Source of the DNA: Mugil cephalus | Taxonomy: Eukaryota; Chordata; Actinopteri; Mugiliformes; Mugilidae | Reading direction: 5' to 3' | Assembly (NCBI RefSeq): GCF_022458985.1 | Contig: NC_061782.1 | Location: 15,731,172-15,795,171 of the forward strand | Length of the DNA stretch: 64,000 nucleotides | Shown here: piece after piece, positions 1 to 13,595 of the stretch | How the letters are laid out: each line of letters opens with the position of its first letter | How positions within the stretch are numbered: the first letter of the stretch is position 1 | Position numbers and translations under genes: made by a program | Notes under the pieces: model-generated | Database searches by the model: none | What the model saw: only the letters and a program-made list of their open reading frames with translations | Told to the model about the DNA's origin: nothing

Positions 1-468
1 AAAGAAATGCTTATGGCATTTTGGTTCTCAAAAAAACAAACAAAAAAAAAAAACATCTGATTAATCTATTTGCACTAAAAATCTTACAACATGGAGACTT
101 TAACTACGGTTTTGTTTTGTGCTGCGAGGGAAAAAGTCCTTTTGACTTAAAAAAGCTCGAAAAGTTTGTTGAAATGCTTCATACATCTGTTACAAAAGCA
201 GAAACGTATATATGGCCCATAAAGAACCAACAGAAATAAATTAGTGCTCTGTTAACAAATAGTACCAGAAGAAGAGGACAAGAGAGAAAAACATAAAAAA
301 AAACAAAAACAAATACTTGGTGGGTCACAGTGTTACCCATTTGGACAGGGATGTGTCTGTTACTGGAGGTGAAGAGACAGCGCTACATTGAACAGTGCCG
401 TCTTCCTTGGATTAAAAACAGCACTTGTGGAAGTCACGGTCCTCGCCTGCTTTTTAACGTGACGGAGG
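1..468 (-). other. sgms1: sgms1 3' UTR (partial)
   Basis: This stretch lies directly downstream of the sgms1 TGA stop on the minus strand, so it is read as 3' UTR. It is A/T-rich, with an A-run near 40-53 on the plus strand. I found no AATAAA on the minus strand here, so the transcript probably runs past the left edge. Nothing in it looks like a separate gene. Confidence 0.6.
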
Positions 469-3400
469 TCACTGCATGTCCAGCCGGCTGTACTTCACGC
501 CGCGGCACCACTGCAACGCTCGCCATGACAACGGCAGCTGATAGTTTCGAGGGACCGTGCCGTTCACGTTCTCTTCAAAGTATTGGAACAGTCTATACCA
601 CCACACCCGCGAGAACGGGTTACTCTGTGACGTCTCCTTCAGCGACTGGAACGACAAAGGACACAGATGCTTTCACTCACATGTGAGTCACGCTCAAAAA
701 CACAAACCTCAGTCTTTAAATGGTCATGTATGGAGTTAGGCTTATTATCAGGTAATACCAATTCAGAAATAAAGCGCCACCTTATTCTGAAAAGACCTGA
801 TCCAATCATTTTGGGAGTTTTTGGGGGAGACAGAAACATGCGGTAGGAAAACAACAAGCTGTTTAAACAAGAGCACGGCACAAATTGCTCTGGCCTTGAA
901 CCCGCCGGCCAGCTGGGGCATCGGTCTTCCTCCCACCGTCCAAGTACGCACTTGTTAGGTTAAGTGGCGATTCTAAATTGGTCGTACGCATGCACGAATG
1001 GTTGTCTGTGTTTCTGCGTCAGCCCTGCGACAGCCTGGCGAATATCTGGTCCATGTGCTCACTTGTACTTCAGCAGAGTAACGTGTGCGCTCACCTGCTG
1101 GTTGGCCATAGTGTGATACCACCAGAAGAGACGTGTAGTGATGAAGTAAGCCACAACCACATCTACAGTGTAGTGGTCATGGGCCAGAAGGATGCAGAAA
1201 ATTCCCACTGCACTCAAAATCCAGCAAACCCAGTGATACCACCAGAACCTTCTGGGAGAGTCTGTCGATCAATAAAACAAAGAAACAGAGTCAATATAGC
1301 AGAGACACCGATCAAATCTAAGAGATTATATCCAGAGAAGAAGGTAATAATATCTTTACATAACTTTAGTGACCAGGAATGTTACTGAAATCACTCCTCT
1401 CTTTCACCACTAGATGTCACTATTGTATCAATCCAATTGTAAACACATACTGGTTGGAAAGCCTTCGTTGTACCTTTGTCGTATGTGACGTGGTAGAAGA
1501 ACTGGCTACTCAACTGCACGTTTTCATGAGAGAAGTAACGATCTGCTGTTAGAACCCAACAACATTTCACCCACACACATCGGCCGAGTGATAAAGCAGG
1601 TGGGTGGGCACAACAAAAGACGTTAGATAATGGAAATGACTGCCGAGGGACATAACGGCCGATTATGTAACAGAGCTATGGTGAACGTGCGAACAGAGCA
1701 ACACTTCCTCTTTTTTTTTTTTTTTTTTTTTTGGTACCTGCATTTCCTGAGAGCTCAGAGAAGTGCTGCAAAAACCGAGTCGATGAATATCGGTTTTGAT
1801 ACTGAACCCAAAGGCAGTCGTGACGCCGAACATGAATTGTGAGGAGTGCACTTTAAAAGCCAGTCAGACACCAACGGGTCAAAAGGGCAAGTCAACGGGA
1901 CCTTGTCCTTTTGGGCGTGGACGAGATTATGCAGTGATCACATATTGAGAGAAAAGAAACTGAGGCGAGGGGTAACACCTTCCTACGTGTTCTTATCAGC
2001 AGACACGGTGGAACTTACACTCTTTGATGAAGAGGTACGTTAGTGTCAACATGACGGTGTGGCCGCTGTACAGATAATCTCCACACATGGTGTGGGAACC
2101 TGTGATGGATAGGCCCCCGCCCGCAATCATTTTCATGACTCTCCTCATCTGTGCTTCCCAGTTCCCGAGAAGCTGAAAAAATAAAATAAAAAATACAGTT
2201 ACATCATGTTCAAAAGTATGGATAATGATAACATGATAACAACTTATGATAGTAGTGGTGCCTGCTATATAAAACGTAGACATTCTTCAGCCATATTATC
2301 TTCTGATGAATCTGGATTTATCTGCCTACCGTCTCCTCTAAAACCTCTAACCTCTAAATGACTTCTTCATAAATATGTTGCATGTGCTGGTTTCCTGTTT
2401 TTACAACCGTCTCAGTTTTTCTCTAAAAGCTGAAGGACAATCTGATTCGTTATCCTCATTGTCCCAGCTGGCCCAGATGGTGTACGTGACAACATATGAT
2501 GATACAGTTTAAAACACCTGATTACAAGACATGTGTCGAACTTAAACTGAGCTGTGGTGTCAAAAGTAAAAGTAAAAAAATGACTGACTGAATGGAGAAT
2601 GGATGTGATATGAAGAAAGTGTCCAGTGAGTTCATACTCTCGAGTTGATTTCGTCAGGCTTTAACTGCCCGTGCTATTCTTTAAATCTACCAAGAGGAAG
2701 TGGTGCAATATTCTAAATAATATGGGTGTGGGTGACAAAGTCTGGTTTGACCTGAACCCTGACGTTTCCCCAAATCCATCAATGTTTATTTATGTGTACA
2801 GGTTCATGAAAGCATGCTAATACCCGTGTGTGGGGTTCACACTGATCTGTTATCCAAAATAGAGTATTGCTATTTGTGTTTTCATTAGCGTAGCGTTTCT
2901 AGTTAACTTCCAACTCAACCTTATAATTTCTAGTGAATTTCCTTATTGGTTCACTTCAAAGTTTTTTTTAACTGGTGGAGCTGCAGAGCAGTGTTTTCAT
3001 ATCGTTTGTATTCACTGTTCCAGCAACTCACACAGGAAGGAAACCCAATATGACTACAATACAATGGAAATGTTCGCTTGCCTAAGAGTTGGACAGAGAT
3101 ATCACACGAATGTTCCCCAGAGATTCTCTGTGAATGGTAGAAATTTGTATTCTCAAAATAGTATTTTAATGGCATCGTTACCAACAAATCCTCTGAATGT
3201 GGAGGCTTAGGATAAGAAGATGTGAAACCACTAAACATGTGCAACGTAACAGAAAAGAGGGAAGCAACCACTTGTAGGTCCTCTTACTCAAGACAAAAAA
3301 AAAAAAAAAAAATAGAAGAGACAAGCGCATATCTTATGGCCAGTGGTCAGTGGACATTAAATTCGTTGCTGAATGTGCCCATTCAGCACTTCATGCTCAG

Positions 3401-4260
3401 CGATAGAAGCAGAAATACCAGCGTGCGTATAACGTACCTTTGGAGAGCATTGAAAGTGCATCCCGGGAACAGGCAAAGTAGTGATGTACATTGTTATGCA
3501 GCGGTACAGATAGAGTGTGCCGACAATGAAAAAGAATCGCCTGCCTATAATTGACCTGTGGACGACAGAGGAACACAAATTACACGGTATTCTTTAACTG
3601 AAATTTGCGTTTCGGCTGAATGAACTCCACGAGACGACGGCCGTACCTGTACTTGAGCAGGATCCACTGTATCAGCCAGACTCCCACCAGCAGCATGCCG
3701 TTAATCTCGCAGATGGAGAAGGCCCACTCCACCCTGTCAAACAGGTCGAAGAACTTGTCGGGCAGCGGCGGAGTGTGCTCCTTTGGCGGTACTCTCTCGT
3801 GGACCACTGAAATGACAACGGTGGTGGTGACGAAGCACACCACCGCGTAGATGAACGCTATGCCCGTCTTCCCCCACTCGGCGGGGAAGGAGGAGCGCGT
3901 GGCTTCCCCCGTGGGGATGGGGATGTGGACCATGTCCTTTCTGAAGTCCGTCATCCCCAGCGTGCCGTTCCTCAGGGGCTTGCTGGTTCCGTTCGGCAGC
4001 CTGACGATGTGCCCGTTGGCGTGGCCGTTTTTGTGGTCCTCGATGTGGGTTTCTATCCGCAGCGTCTCCAGGCGCTCCAACAGCTGCTGTCCGCCGTCGG
4101 ACGACACGAGCGATAGAGGAGGCTTCTGGAAATGTGCCTTCGTGAGCCCGAGCAGAGCGGGACCGTCCACCTGATGGAGGGCGTCTATGTACTCCGGCAT
4201 GCCCTCTTTGCTCAGCCAGTTAGAGACGTCCTCCACTGACCACGCCGCCACCTTCTCCAT
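469..4260 (-). CDS. sgms1: Sphingomyelin synthase 1 (five coding exons)
   Basis: SGMS1 is a Golgi membrane enzyme that moves phosphocholine from phosphatidylcholine to ceramide, giving sphingomyelin and diacylglycerol. Coding exons, 5' to 3' on the minus strand: 4260-3647, 3555-3438, 2172-2019, 1261-1095, 645-469. All have GT-AG borders and compatible phases, giving 409 aa; human SGMS1 is 413 aa. An N-terminal SAM domain (about residues 5-70) marks SGMS1 rather than SGMS2. Six hydrophobic membrane segments follow from about residue 131. The lipid-phosphatase-type catalytic triad is intact: His282 in SGHT, then His325 and Asp329 in HDHYTVD, matching human His285/His328/Asp332. The start at 4258-4260 is the first ATG in a purine-3/G+4 context; the open frame upstream has no ATG. 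SAMD8 is excluded by the close match to SGMS1 across all exons. Confidence 0.95.
893..1045 (+). repeat. Fragment of common fish interspersed repeat in sgms1 intron 4
   Basis: It contains landmarks of the abundant teleost repeat that includes TTCCTCCCACCGTCCAA, TCTAAATTGG and GGTTGTCTGTG, in the same order as the longer copy in pten intron 1 (47485-47834). Only the middle part survives. It lies between sgms1 coding exons 4 and 5 and overlaps no coding sequence. Confidence 0.7.
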
Positions 4261-4514
4261 CTTGGCCAGTGGGCAACGTGGAGGATTGGGGAGGTCCTCA
4301 GACCAGAGGGCAAGGTTCACAAAACGCTCGGTTGTCTACGGGGCAGGGGTAAGTCCTCTCCAGTTTTGGCGCATGGTGTGTCTTGCTCCCAGAGGCAGCG
4401 CAGCCTCCTCTCGAAGTGATGAAGAGAAAGATGGCAGCAGAGGCGACAGGTTATCGGTGGACCGCAGGGTCTCTCTTCAGCTCATTAGCTTGTCGTTTCC
4501 ACGCACACTGCGCC
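4261..4514 (-). other. sgms1: 5' UTR part of the sgms1 start-codon exon
   Basis: On the minus strand a polypyrimidine tract ending in TTTTAACAG stops at 4515. The start-codon exon therefore probably begins at 4514, with about 254 nt of leader before the ATG at 4260. At least one non-coding upstream exon must exist, as in mammalian SGMS1. Which one is used cannot be told from sequence alone. Confidence 0.55.
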
Positions 4515-5219
4515 CCTGTTAAAAGGAAAAAGAAAGCAGCGTGAATCTAAACGCACCGATGACAATCATCCGTTTAGCCCCATTAACAAGAATAAAATGT
4601 ATGATTCATAATTCAAGTGAGGGCAATCGCAGCCCTGTGACTGGGTGTTGCCCCGAACAGGATGCCTGACTGGACCAGGATTCCTGTTCCACACAGACTG
4701 AGTAATAAAGCAGCCTGAGGCACATTTTGCATGGCTACTCTGTACGACTGAAAATTACAGACGAAACCACTTAAATATAATTTTGCCGACATGACACTTT
4801 AAATGAATAATTCAAGTCCTTCTAGAGCTTTTACAATAATAACACCAACAGCACGAGGACTCGATCGATCTGTAGCTTTCTCCTCTTTGATCCCTGCTGC
4901 AGGGAAACCTCTCTCACAGAGCTCTTTTAAGCGTGAACAGGCCAAGTAATTCAGGTTACTTTATTTACTGCTCAAAACGGGAAGTAAATCTAAGAAAGAA
5001 GCTCCCAAACTGCAGGAAAACACTTTCCTACCAGTTCTCGTATATCTTTCTTTTGAACTTTATGGAAAACAAAGCAAAGTTAGAGTTCACTTCAGGTCCA
5101 AGCTTAAGGCAGCAGCCAGAACTCACACATCTGCTTCGTATCAATGGTTTGTTTATAGACAGCGATGTCGGTGGTGGACACAGGGTGGCCTCGCTTGTGT
5201 TTGGAAGAGCGCGATGTAC

Positions 5220-5720
5220 AGCTGGAGACGAGCTCTGATCTAACGTACCGAAAGGAGGAAAGCGGGCGGATGGGAGCGAAACAGACCGCGAGGAGGAACT
5301 CATAAATCAAAAGTGAAGGTCAGAGCCGAGCGTGGAGTCAGTCCCTCCCCTGTCAAGAGGGCAGGCAGCCAGCAGTAAAGCCTCGGCGCAGCTAGCTCAG
5401 CTCGGGCCGTCAGCGGCTAAATACACCGGCAGACCGGGCGGTTGGTAGGACAACAAACTGCACATCGGTACCTCATCTCACCTCGGCTCCGCTCGCAGGC
5501 CCGTTCGTACAGGTCGCGCAAATGGGGCCAGATAAATAAGCCGCAAGCCGGGACGTCTACAACTCCAACAACACGTCCGATTTATTCCCGCTGAGCCCGC
5601 TCTGCCGACCTTTTGCCTCAAATGTGAAAAAAATAAACAGACGAGAAGCGTACAAACTCCACAGCACGAGACTCGTCATCGCGCCGTCTACGTGACAGCC
5701 CAGCTGTGTACCTTAACATA
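5220..5720 (-). promoter_or_regulatory. sgms1: CpG-rich candidate promoter and untranslated first exon of sgms1
   Basis: CpG-dense, GC-rich DNA stands out from the A/T-rich surroundings. On the minus strand a good donor, CGAG|GTGAGA, lies at 5482/5481, and a second, TTTCG|GTACGT, lies near 5247. Together with the acceptor at 4515 this fits an alternative non-coding first exon. No transcript evidence is available. Confidence 0.4.
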
Positions 5721-6109
5721 TTGCGCAGAGAGCAAAGGAGAACGACGTTTAATGAAGATAAAAAGAAACAGAGGAGCTTTCATCAATCTGTTAACAGTTT
5801 ACAACAGAGGGGGATCAGAGATTAGTTGTCACTGACTCAGCTGTTTGCGGAGGACCTTTGGTCTAGGAATCAGCTTAGTGCTTGATCAGAAATAATCTCA
5901 CTCAACTGAACAGGGAGAGGGTAAAACAAACTAGCCTCCATGTACATGTGTATTTGGATGCAATCAATTTTTGCAATTTGCTGTAGTTTGTAATTGGTTT
6001 TTAGGAAATTCTGTGAGAATATGCAAATACATTTTGATGGTAAACAAGTGGCTAGTGTGTATTTGCACACTAGTGAGTCTTTCATTTATAAAAGCCCTGC
6101 ACTAAATAC

Positions 6110-6450
6110 TCTAAAATAAAGTTTAGGGTGTTCAGCATTAGTGGAAGATATCTGAGAGAGAGCTGTTAATTCAGCTGCGGTTTAGTTGTGGAGGCTGTTT
6201 TTAGTTGTTGTACTATTGAACTGCATCGTGGTCAATAGTGTTGTACAAATGTTTCCATTATTTTTGACTAACCCATATTAGTCAGGGGGCTAGACTAAAT
6301 AACAGAAACGCTCATTTCTGATGCCATTTAAACATAAACGTTGTAACACTCATGAGGCTAAGATCTTGCTCAGGACTGTTCCATTAGAATTTATTTGTGT
6401 TCACTAGTGTCCATTACGAACTGGCAAGTGAGTGTATAGAAGCAGTGAAT
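6110..6450. repeat. Dispersed repeat, copy A
   Basis: It shares ordered blocks with 17826-18160: a GAGGCTGT-containing block, then ATTAGAATT, then GAACTGGCAA. It is also related to 10300-10440. Spacing and divergence suggest an old non-autonomous element. I found no clear terminal repeats and do not know the family. Confidence 0.4.
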
Positions 6451-8068
6451 TACTTCTTATTGGCTGTAACTTGACTCTGTTGAAACGCAGCGAGACTGAA
6501 ACAACATGGGCAAAATTCTCCATGACAAATTGTTCCATCACCTGATGCCCAAGTTGTAGGTCTTAGTAACACTTTCTGTATTAAAAACAGAAACGAAACC
6601 GAGCGTGCCTCTGTCATAATGCCATCTGAGTGCAGAGAACTACCGAAACAAAACGCGGCCTCAGGATATTTGGGCCTTATGATGTGGCTAACCCTAAAAA
6701 CCCGATAAGAAAGTCATCGGAGCTCCTCTCTAAACAAAGAAACCTTGAAAGCCTTTATTCGGCCCTCAGAATTTGAGTGAATACAACAACACGGGAGGAA
6801 GAAACTCAGGAAGGTAGCATTGTTATTTGCAGCACAACTGAAGCACAAAGAGCTTTTATTTTCAGTGTCAAGGTGTGTATTTACTGGACTGAACTGAGCT
6901 CTATTGTCATATATTTTTTTTTAATGAATACTGGCCCCTCCTCACAGCGACAGCTTCTTTCATTTCGCCGCAGATGTTCGAGGCGTTTAGGGAAGCTTTT
7001 TGTTGCTCCTGACCCCAAAAAGAGAGAAGCCTCATAGGGTGAATCTCATTAGTGCTTAGAAACCAGCACAGAGTTCACACCAGCTGAAGTGTTAATCACG
7101 TGCACATGTACTGAAGCAGACTGCACATTTCTAGTTTTGATAGATAGTTTACATCAAAAGACAACTGTTAACTGGGTTGCAATTATTTAAACGTTTCTTT
7201 CTGAAGCTAATAAGTGTGGTAAAAGCGTTCTTTTATTTATGTATAAGTGCCTTTCCTGCTTTGCGAGTTAGACCTTGAGTAGCTTCAGAAACCCCCTCCA
7301 CAACACCTCCCTGTCATGAGGTAACCGAACGCTGGGTTTCTCTCTGCAGTTTTTTTTTTATGTTCTGCAGCCTTTAAGTTATACAACACTCAAACCCACA
7401 AGACTATAGGTTGTGAACTTGTTGTTTTCCTTTTCCATTCTTAATGCTGCTATTGCAAATAACACGTGCTCTTATATTTAACCTTTTTTTATTAGACGCG
7501 TGTGGGCTTGCTGACCAGGTATCAACACATCATACGAACCCTTTTGGTATAACTACTCGCATAAACTACTAGGTATTTTGCCGTCATGGGGCGCAGCTAC
7601 AAATTAAGTCAAAAGTTTTAGTGCTCGGAGTTCACCTTGATGAACGCACTGGCTTGCGCAAAAAAAAAAAAAAGAACTATGAACTAGTTACATGCTGCTT
7701 TCTTCTTCTAGCTCAAGCTCAATCATTTATTGTTATTCAAAAGAATGAAACCAACACAGTTAATCAGTGTTTAGGCCGTGTTCACGAGTACCAAGACGAT
7801 CTTTTTTTCTCCAGTAAAGATCGATCCATTGTATCTAGTTGTAGAAAGGCTGTATATAAAGGCGTGGCTTTGTTTCTGTTACAAAACTCAGCCAAAAAAA
7901 GAAGAAGAGGTGGAGCATGCACATCAACCCTGCGTGCCGTATACAAACATACAGTCGAAGAAGAAGAAAATATCCTAGTGGTGAAGCAACAGTATATATA
8001 AACAGTATATATAATGGACCTAGCCACTCAGCAAAACCCTGTAGTAGTGCACCACTGATGTTGTGAGA

Positions 8069-8122
8069 TGTCACCGGCTAGAGGCACTAGCTTCTAGAAA
8101 CTAGTGCCTCTAGCCGATGACA
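8069..8122. repeat. 22-bp inverted repeat (hairpin)
   Basis: The arms at 8069-8090 and 8101-8122 are complementary over 22 bp with one mismatch. The 10-nt loop itself contains the palindrome TTCTAGAA. It sits in the long non-coding stretch upstream of sgms1. It could be the end of a foldback element or a structured RNA; no coding frame depends on it. Confidence 0.75.
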
Positions 8123-10299
8123 CCGTGTCCAGGTGTTGATCCGGGTTCTGGGACCTGGATTCAAACAGGTGCGGTTCTAGTCACCGAACAAGCCAGATCC
8201 ATCACAATGGTCGGCTCAAACGTGCAAGATTCACGCAGTTTCACCCAAAAATCGTATTTCTGTGGACGTGTCCTTAAAGGCGGAGACGTCCAGATCTCTC
8301 TAGTAAAAGAGCTGAAACACGATGGTTGAAGATCATATCTCCTTTTGAGTCACTGCTTCCTCTTACTTTCACCTTCCTCTATCTCCGATGTATTAATCAA
8401 GCGGAAATCCACAGGTTTACAAACTAATAAGCAAATGTCGCAACAGGAACAGATGCAAAGCAGATAAACAGTCCTTGTAGAAAAAAAGTGATAAAGTAAG
8501 CGGGACTGTGTCAAACGCTGCACTTCTACTTCACATGGTAACCCGTGGACAAGTTTGGTGGGGGGGACGGGGACAAAGGGGGTCGAGTGGCTTAGCACAA
8601 GGCAGTACATGTGACATCACCAGAAAAAGATCCCACACAGGAGCAACGATATGTCAAACTGACACAAACATAAACACACCGTTCCTGGCAGTCAAGAGGA
8701 GGACCAAGTGACTCATTTACAATGACCAGCCTTCCAGAGACGTGCAGTCAATGCAGACTGGGTATAATATGGTGTCGTCTAGATGTGCGCCAGTTTAAAT
8801 CGACCGGAGCAAATTGACCAAATGCACTTGAGATATTATTAAACTTCCCCTCCCATTGAGCTGCCATTTTTATTCTTTTTTAAAATACCCGACCTGAATA
8901 CGAGCTTCAAGTGGCATCTGTGTTATACAATCACTTACTCACAGTTATGCCTTTCTGAATTCCCTTTTCCCTCCCTCCCTCCCTCCGGCCACAGAGGGGA
9001 GGAAAACCATTTCTCTGACCCGTCTACTGACCTTCCTTGTGTCAGTTTTCCACTTCCCCCTTCAACCCCCTCCGTGCTTGCACGATCGGAAGCCGACGTC
9101 CATTGATTACACTTGATCTTATTCAGCGCACATTCGCTTCCTGCTGTCTAGCTCTTGATAAATAGGCAGTCGCATCTTACGAGAGATAAAGAATTCTTGT
9201 GTAGGAGGAAATTTGACAAAGGAAAGGCGTTTGGCAAAAAGGGGAAAGCACATATTTAAATAAGATAAGTAGAGATATTCACATAAGACATGTCAAACAG
9301 AGTACAGTGGGTGCACCTGAGCCGGCCTCGCTATGTCTATTACGTCAGCTGAAATACGTAACTAATTCATGAGAAATACTGTATGACTCCTACACAGCTA
9401 CACTTAAGGGTCACGTGAGTTAACCTAAATGCAGAACAATCTCATCCATATGTACAGTTGAGTTTCTGTACAGGCAACTAGGAGCCTGTACCATTTCCAT
9501 GACTATTTGGAAAATATACAACTGGGGGCATAATGATTAGTCGATGACGACTGATTGATTTTAACTAGGATAATTTCATGTATTCTATAGACAAAATGAT
9601 TACTCAGGGTACGGTTGATCAGGATGTTGATTAATGATGAAAATAACTGTGAGGTGCCTAGATTTGTGCTTAAACTCAATTCTTATTAGAATATGAGTCT
9701 GGTACTACTGCATATAGATTTCGTTATTGTGTCTGTCCCAGCAGATCAGGGTATGATCGGCTCCCAACGGAGGGTTCCAGGCCAAATATAAATCGTGTGA
9801 CTCAGAGAAGTTCGAACTGGTTTCCGAGTGGTAACAAGAGAAGGGAGCTAAAATTCATGTGACTAGAAAGAACGGAAAAAAAAAAAAAAAACCTTGATAG
9901 CAACAGAATGAAAAGAATGCTGATAACTCTTGTCTGGCTGTTTATATTGACAATAATTAGTTCGAATAGCTCCTAACAACCGCGTAATCACTTGATCCAA
10001 TCGCTTTTATGGGAGTAGAATAAACACATTCTTTCTGAGCACACTGGCCCCACGTAGGGTGAACGTCAGGTGATGTGACGAGTCTCCGGGACAGGAAGAC
10101 GGCGTTTAAAATGATGAAGTTATTATGTAGGCATCTTCTTCGGGCTAAAGAAATACGACTCGTGTGAACAGAGAGCCGTTTGTCTGTCAACCGCCACTGT
10201 ATAACATGGATTCACACGACAAACTATGAATAACACTCACTTTCCAGTCGTTAGGTGAACAAATGAAAATGAATGGATTTTAACATAATAGTCTTGCAT

Positions 10300-10600
10300 T
10301 AAATCTTAGCTTCATGTTTACTGTATTCAGAGTTAGTTTAAGGTAGTCAAGAGAGCTGTTGATTCAATTGTTTCCATTTTGGAGGCTGTGGTTTTTTGTG
10401 GTAAATTTAATATAGTTTAACAGCACCACAAAACCCTCCTACAGTTTTTGTTGACAATTCACAGACTAAAATATTTAATAGGTCAGTCCTACCCCCAATG
10501 TAAAGTGAACAATTATCTTTTGTTTGTGTCAACAGCCTATCGGCAGCATATCAGCGGTGTACATTGCTTCACTGATACTTCTCATATTTGACATTTAACC
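10300..10600. repeat. Dispersed repeat, copy B
   Basis: The second half (about 10500-10600) is closely matched at 13443-13590, sharing ACAATTATCTTTTGTTT, ACATTGCTTCACTGAT and CTTCTCATATTTGACATTT. The first half shares the GGAGGCTGTGG block with copies near 6200 and 17975. Family unknown. Confidence 0.5.
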
Positions 10601-12559
10601 TGAGTATCTGTAAGACACACGGACGTGACACCGCACAGGCAACAGTTGGGAGGAAAATAAATATGATATCCCCCACAATAAACAGTTTTTAAAAGGGATA
10701 CACTGTTGGGTTTCTTCCTGCCCTGTGTCCTAAGGGTGTTGTCTTTGCCTTTGTCTTTTTTTTTTTTAAAAAAAAAATCATGTGAGACAGGCCAACAATG
10801 GCCTAGTGACACGCTCTCACCTGTATCCCTTTACATCTGATATACAAACACTCACGGGGGTAGACAATATGGAGGCCAATATTTGCATAACTGGAAGAAA
10901 CAAAAGATTATATGGTTATTGATTAACTGTGTATGTTCCTGTGGACTACACTGTAGCCGACTCCTACCGTTGGTATAAGTTAATATATTGTCACAGAGTT
11001 TATGAAGTGTGCAACTGTGACCACTCCTGCTGTTTCTGAGAAACTGAAAGTCACCAAGCTGTGGGGCTGTTCCCAGACTCTGTCAGTCGATTCAGACCTG
11101 GTTGATCATTACAAAAATGACATTACTCCGCAAACACAGATTGAGAAACCAACACATTGAGTCACAAACACGTGCCAATGGATCTCACTCCATGCGGCCG
11201 TTGACACTTTGATTCAAGGCTTTGATTAGCTTTTAACAATACATATTGTTGGATGTGGTGTTTAGAGTGCATTCGCTCTGCCGCATCTTTGACAGAAATA
11301 CTACTCATCACCACAGGAAATAAAAACCCAAAGCTACTGGTCGATGCATCACATGCATTAACGACAACATTTGCACAACAAACACAGAACAGTTCCTGGA
11401 AACAATACCCAAATAGCTTCAAAACAAATGATAAAATTAATGCTGGTTAAACTTCTACAGGCGTGTGGGAGCCACACCTCATAACTACACGCCCATTTCA
11501 TTAATTTGATTCCATTTAGAAGAAACCAAAATGGGCAAAAATGACATGACATATAAAAGGTGTTAGGCTGGGCCATGAGATGAGTCCCTTTAACACGGAG
11601 GTGTGGTGACAGCCTTGACTGACAGCGACGTTGTCAGGAAACAATCGGTCTTTGAGCCCTGACACCTGACGACAGAAGTTGTCTCAAGATGATGAAATGC
11701 TTAAGGACTTTGCATCTTTCGTACATCTTACAAAACCTCTGTACTGGTGTGGCTTCACATGATTATGAGGAAATCAGCTGAGGTCTGCAATGCCAAACGA
11801 ACTAAACGCACTTAATCACGGTGCTCCTGCTATCGCAGAACAGCAGAGTCTGAACACTGTTAATGAACAGAGCCGCGGTGTTTGTGCAAGAGACAGACCA
11901 TGACACATGCACGGCTCTCACGGATGTCTCTGGGGAGCTAAATGACACGACAACCGTCGCACTGTTAGGTGCTATCCACTAATGAGAAAACCACCTGTGG
12001 CTTTATGAGTCACTGATGAGGATGTCAGGCCCTCACAGCCCCAGAGGACTAACACCCAAATTGCCCAGGCTCTGTGTTCAGCTGCGTGCAGTGTAGACAC
12101 ATCAGAAATTATATCTAGGATAGCACACGGGAGGACTTGTCACCAGGGAGCAATTAGTGTACCACTCAGTATTTAGCCCATCTTTTCCTTCATCAACAAT
12201 CTGAACTACAAATGTTTGCAGAAACAAGCCTGACAGCTTCACAGAACTCCAGTGACTTTGCGTGTTGGGGCAGAAACTTCCTAAATGTAAAACTGTATAA
12301 AATAAATACTATAAATTCCTTCTTCATATGACTGAAATGTGGTAAATTACATAAGCTATAAACTGTTGTGAATTAACCCCACCCACTGAATGTTTCGCTT
12401 CACAGAGCTATGCTGGAAACCGTTTTTTTGGAAACTACCAGAAAGAACAGACATTTATATGTATGTGTAAAAAAAAAAAAATAAAATAAAAAAAATCCCT
12501 TGGGAATGGGTAGAACTTTTTCCTCTGCCCCAGGCTAAAATTAAATATATTATTTATTG

Positions 12560-12855
12560 ACGAATTTAATAATAAACCTTATGACATAATAGGAAGGCCC
12601 CAAAAAGGAAACACAACAAGCTTGAATCTGAACCCTAACCAAGACTCGGTGTAGCGAGCGATGTGGTTAGCACGTCGGTAGATGACTGTTGATTGGATCA
12701 ACCCCTCTATTACAGGATATGATTGATAAATGATCTATTTTATAATAAACCTTATCATATGATAGCAAGATGCCATAAAGTAAACAGCACGTTGCAGTTT
12801 GACAGCTAGCATGCGGTCAGTGTAGCCAACATGTCGGTAGATGATTCTTGGTGTG
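12560..12855. repeat. Diverged direct repeat of about 170 bp
   Basis: Two units beginning near 12567 and 12733 share, in order, ATAATAAACCTTAT, a block of GTGTAG followed by GC, and TGTCGGTAGATGA or its CGTCGGTAGATGA variant. Divergence is substantial, so this is an old tandem duplication or two copies of one element. No open frame is shared. Confidence 0.5.
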
Positions 12856-13439
12856 TTTATAAAGACAATCTGGGTAGGAAAGCTTCCTCTGGGTGTAGCT
12901 CTTCACAGGATTCTAAGTGGTAAGTGGATCAACCACAAGCACAGATGTTGAAGCTTGTGGAGGTGGATTACCGTGTAGTGCGAGATAAAAAGTGAACCAT
13001 CTCCAATTTAAACATTACCTGCCGAATGTCTTCAGGCCTGGAGGCTTACGGTTTTAGGATCATTAACTCTCACAGGACATTGTGTTCGGCTTCTTGCCGT
13101 CTGGGTTTTTCTGCCCGGCATAGTCTTCACGTGATTCAATTAACGCATTGTTTAAATGATCCTAAAACTCAACGGCCTTCATTTTTAACGAGGATAACAG
13201 AGGCGCTTTCCATTTGCTTTTGTCTTAGCCATGTTATCTCAACTGTGTAAACTCATTCACTCTTAATCCATCGAGTGTAAACCAGAAACACAGAGAAAGT
13301 TATCAGTGCTGGACGGACATGTACAAACATAAAGCCTACTTCCGCGTAGGCTGGGAACGGAGCCATTTTTCAGATTTCTAGATACTTTATAGACATGTTT
13401 TTTCCTATATTTATACAGAGACAAAATCTTTAAAATCTA

Positions 13440-13595
13440 GCCCAGTGTAACATGGACAATTATCTTTTGTTTATGTCAAAAAGGTCTAGAACAAAAAAAC
13501 AAAACAAACAAGAACGAGTGAGGCAGCATATTAGCGGCGTACATTGCTTCACTGATGCTTCTCATATTTGACATTTGACATTTTGTGTTTAAAAC
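13440..13595. repeat. Dispersed repeat, copy matching 10500-10600
   Basis: This is a near copy of the end of the repeat at 10.5 kb, interrupted by an A-rich insertion around 13492-13512. A short target duplication could not be made out. Confidence 0.5.

Noticed and set aside
978-1388. 136-codon plus-strand frame
   Set aside because: It is the antisense of sgms1 coding exon 4, which gives a clear SGMS1 match on the minus strand.
3851-4174. Plus-strand frames over the sgms1 start exon
   Set aside because: These are antisense shadows of the GC-rich SAM-domain exon.
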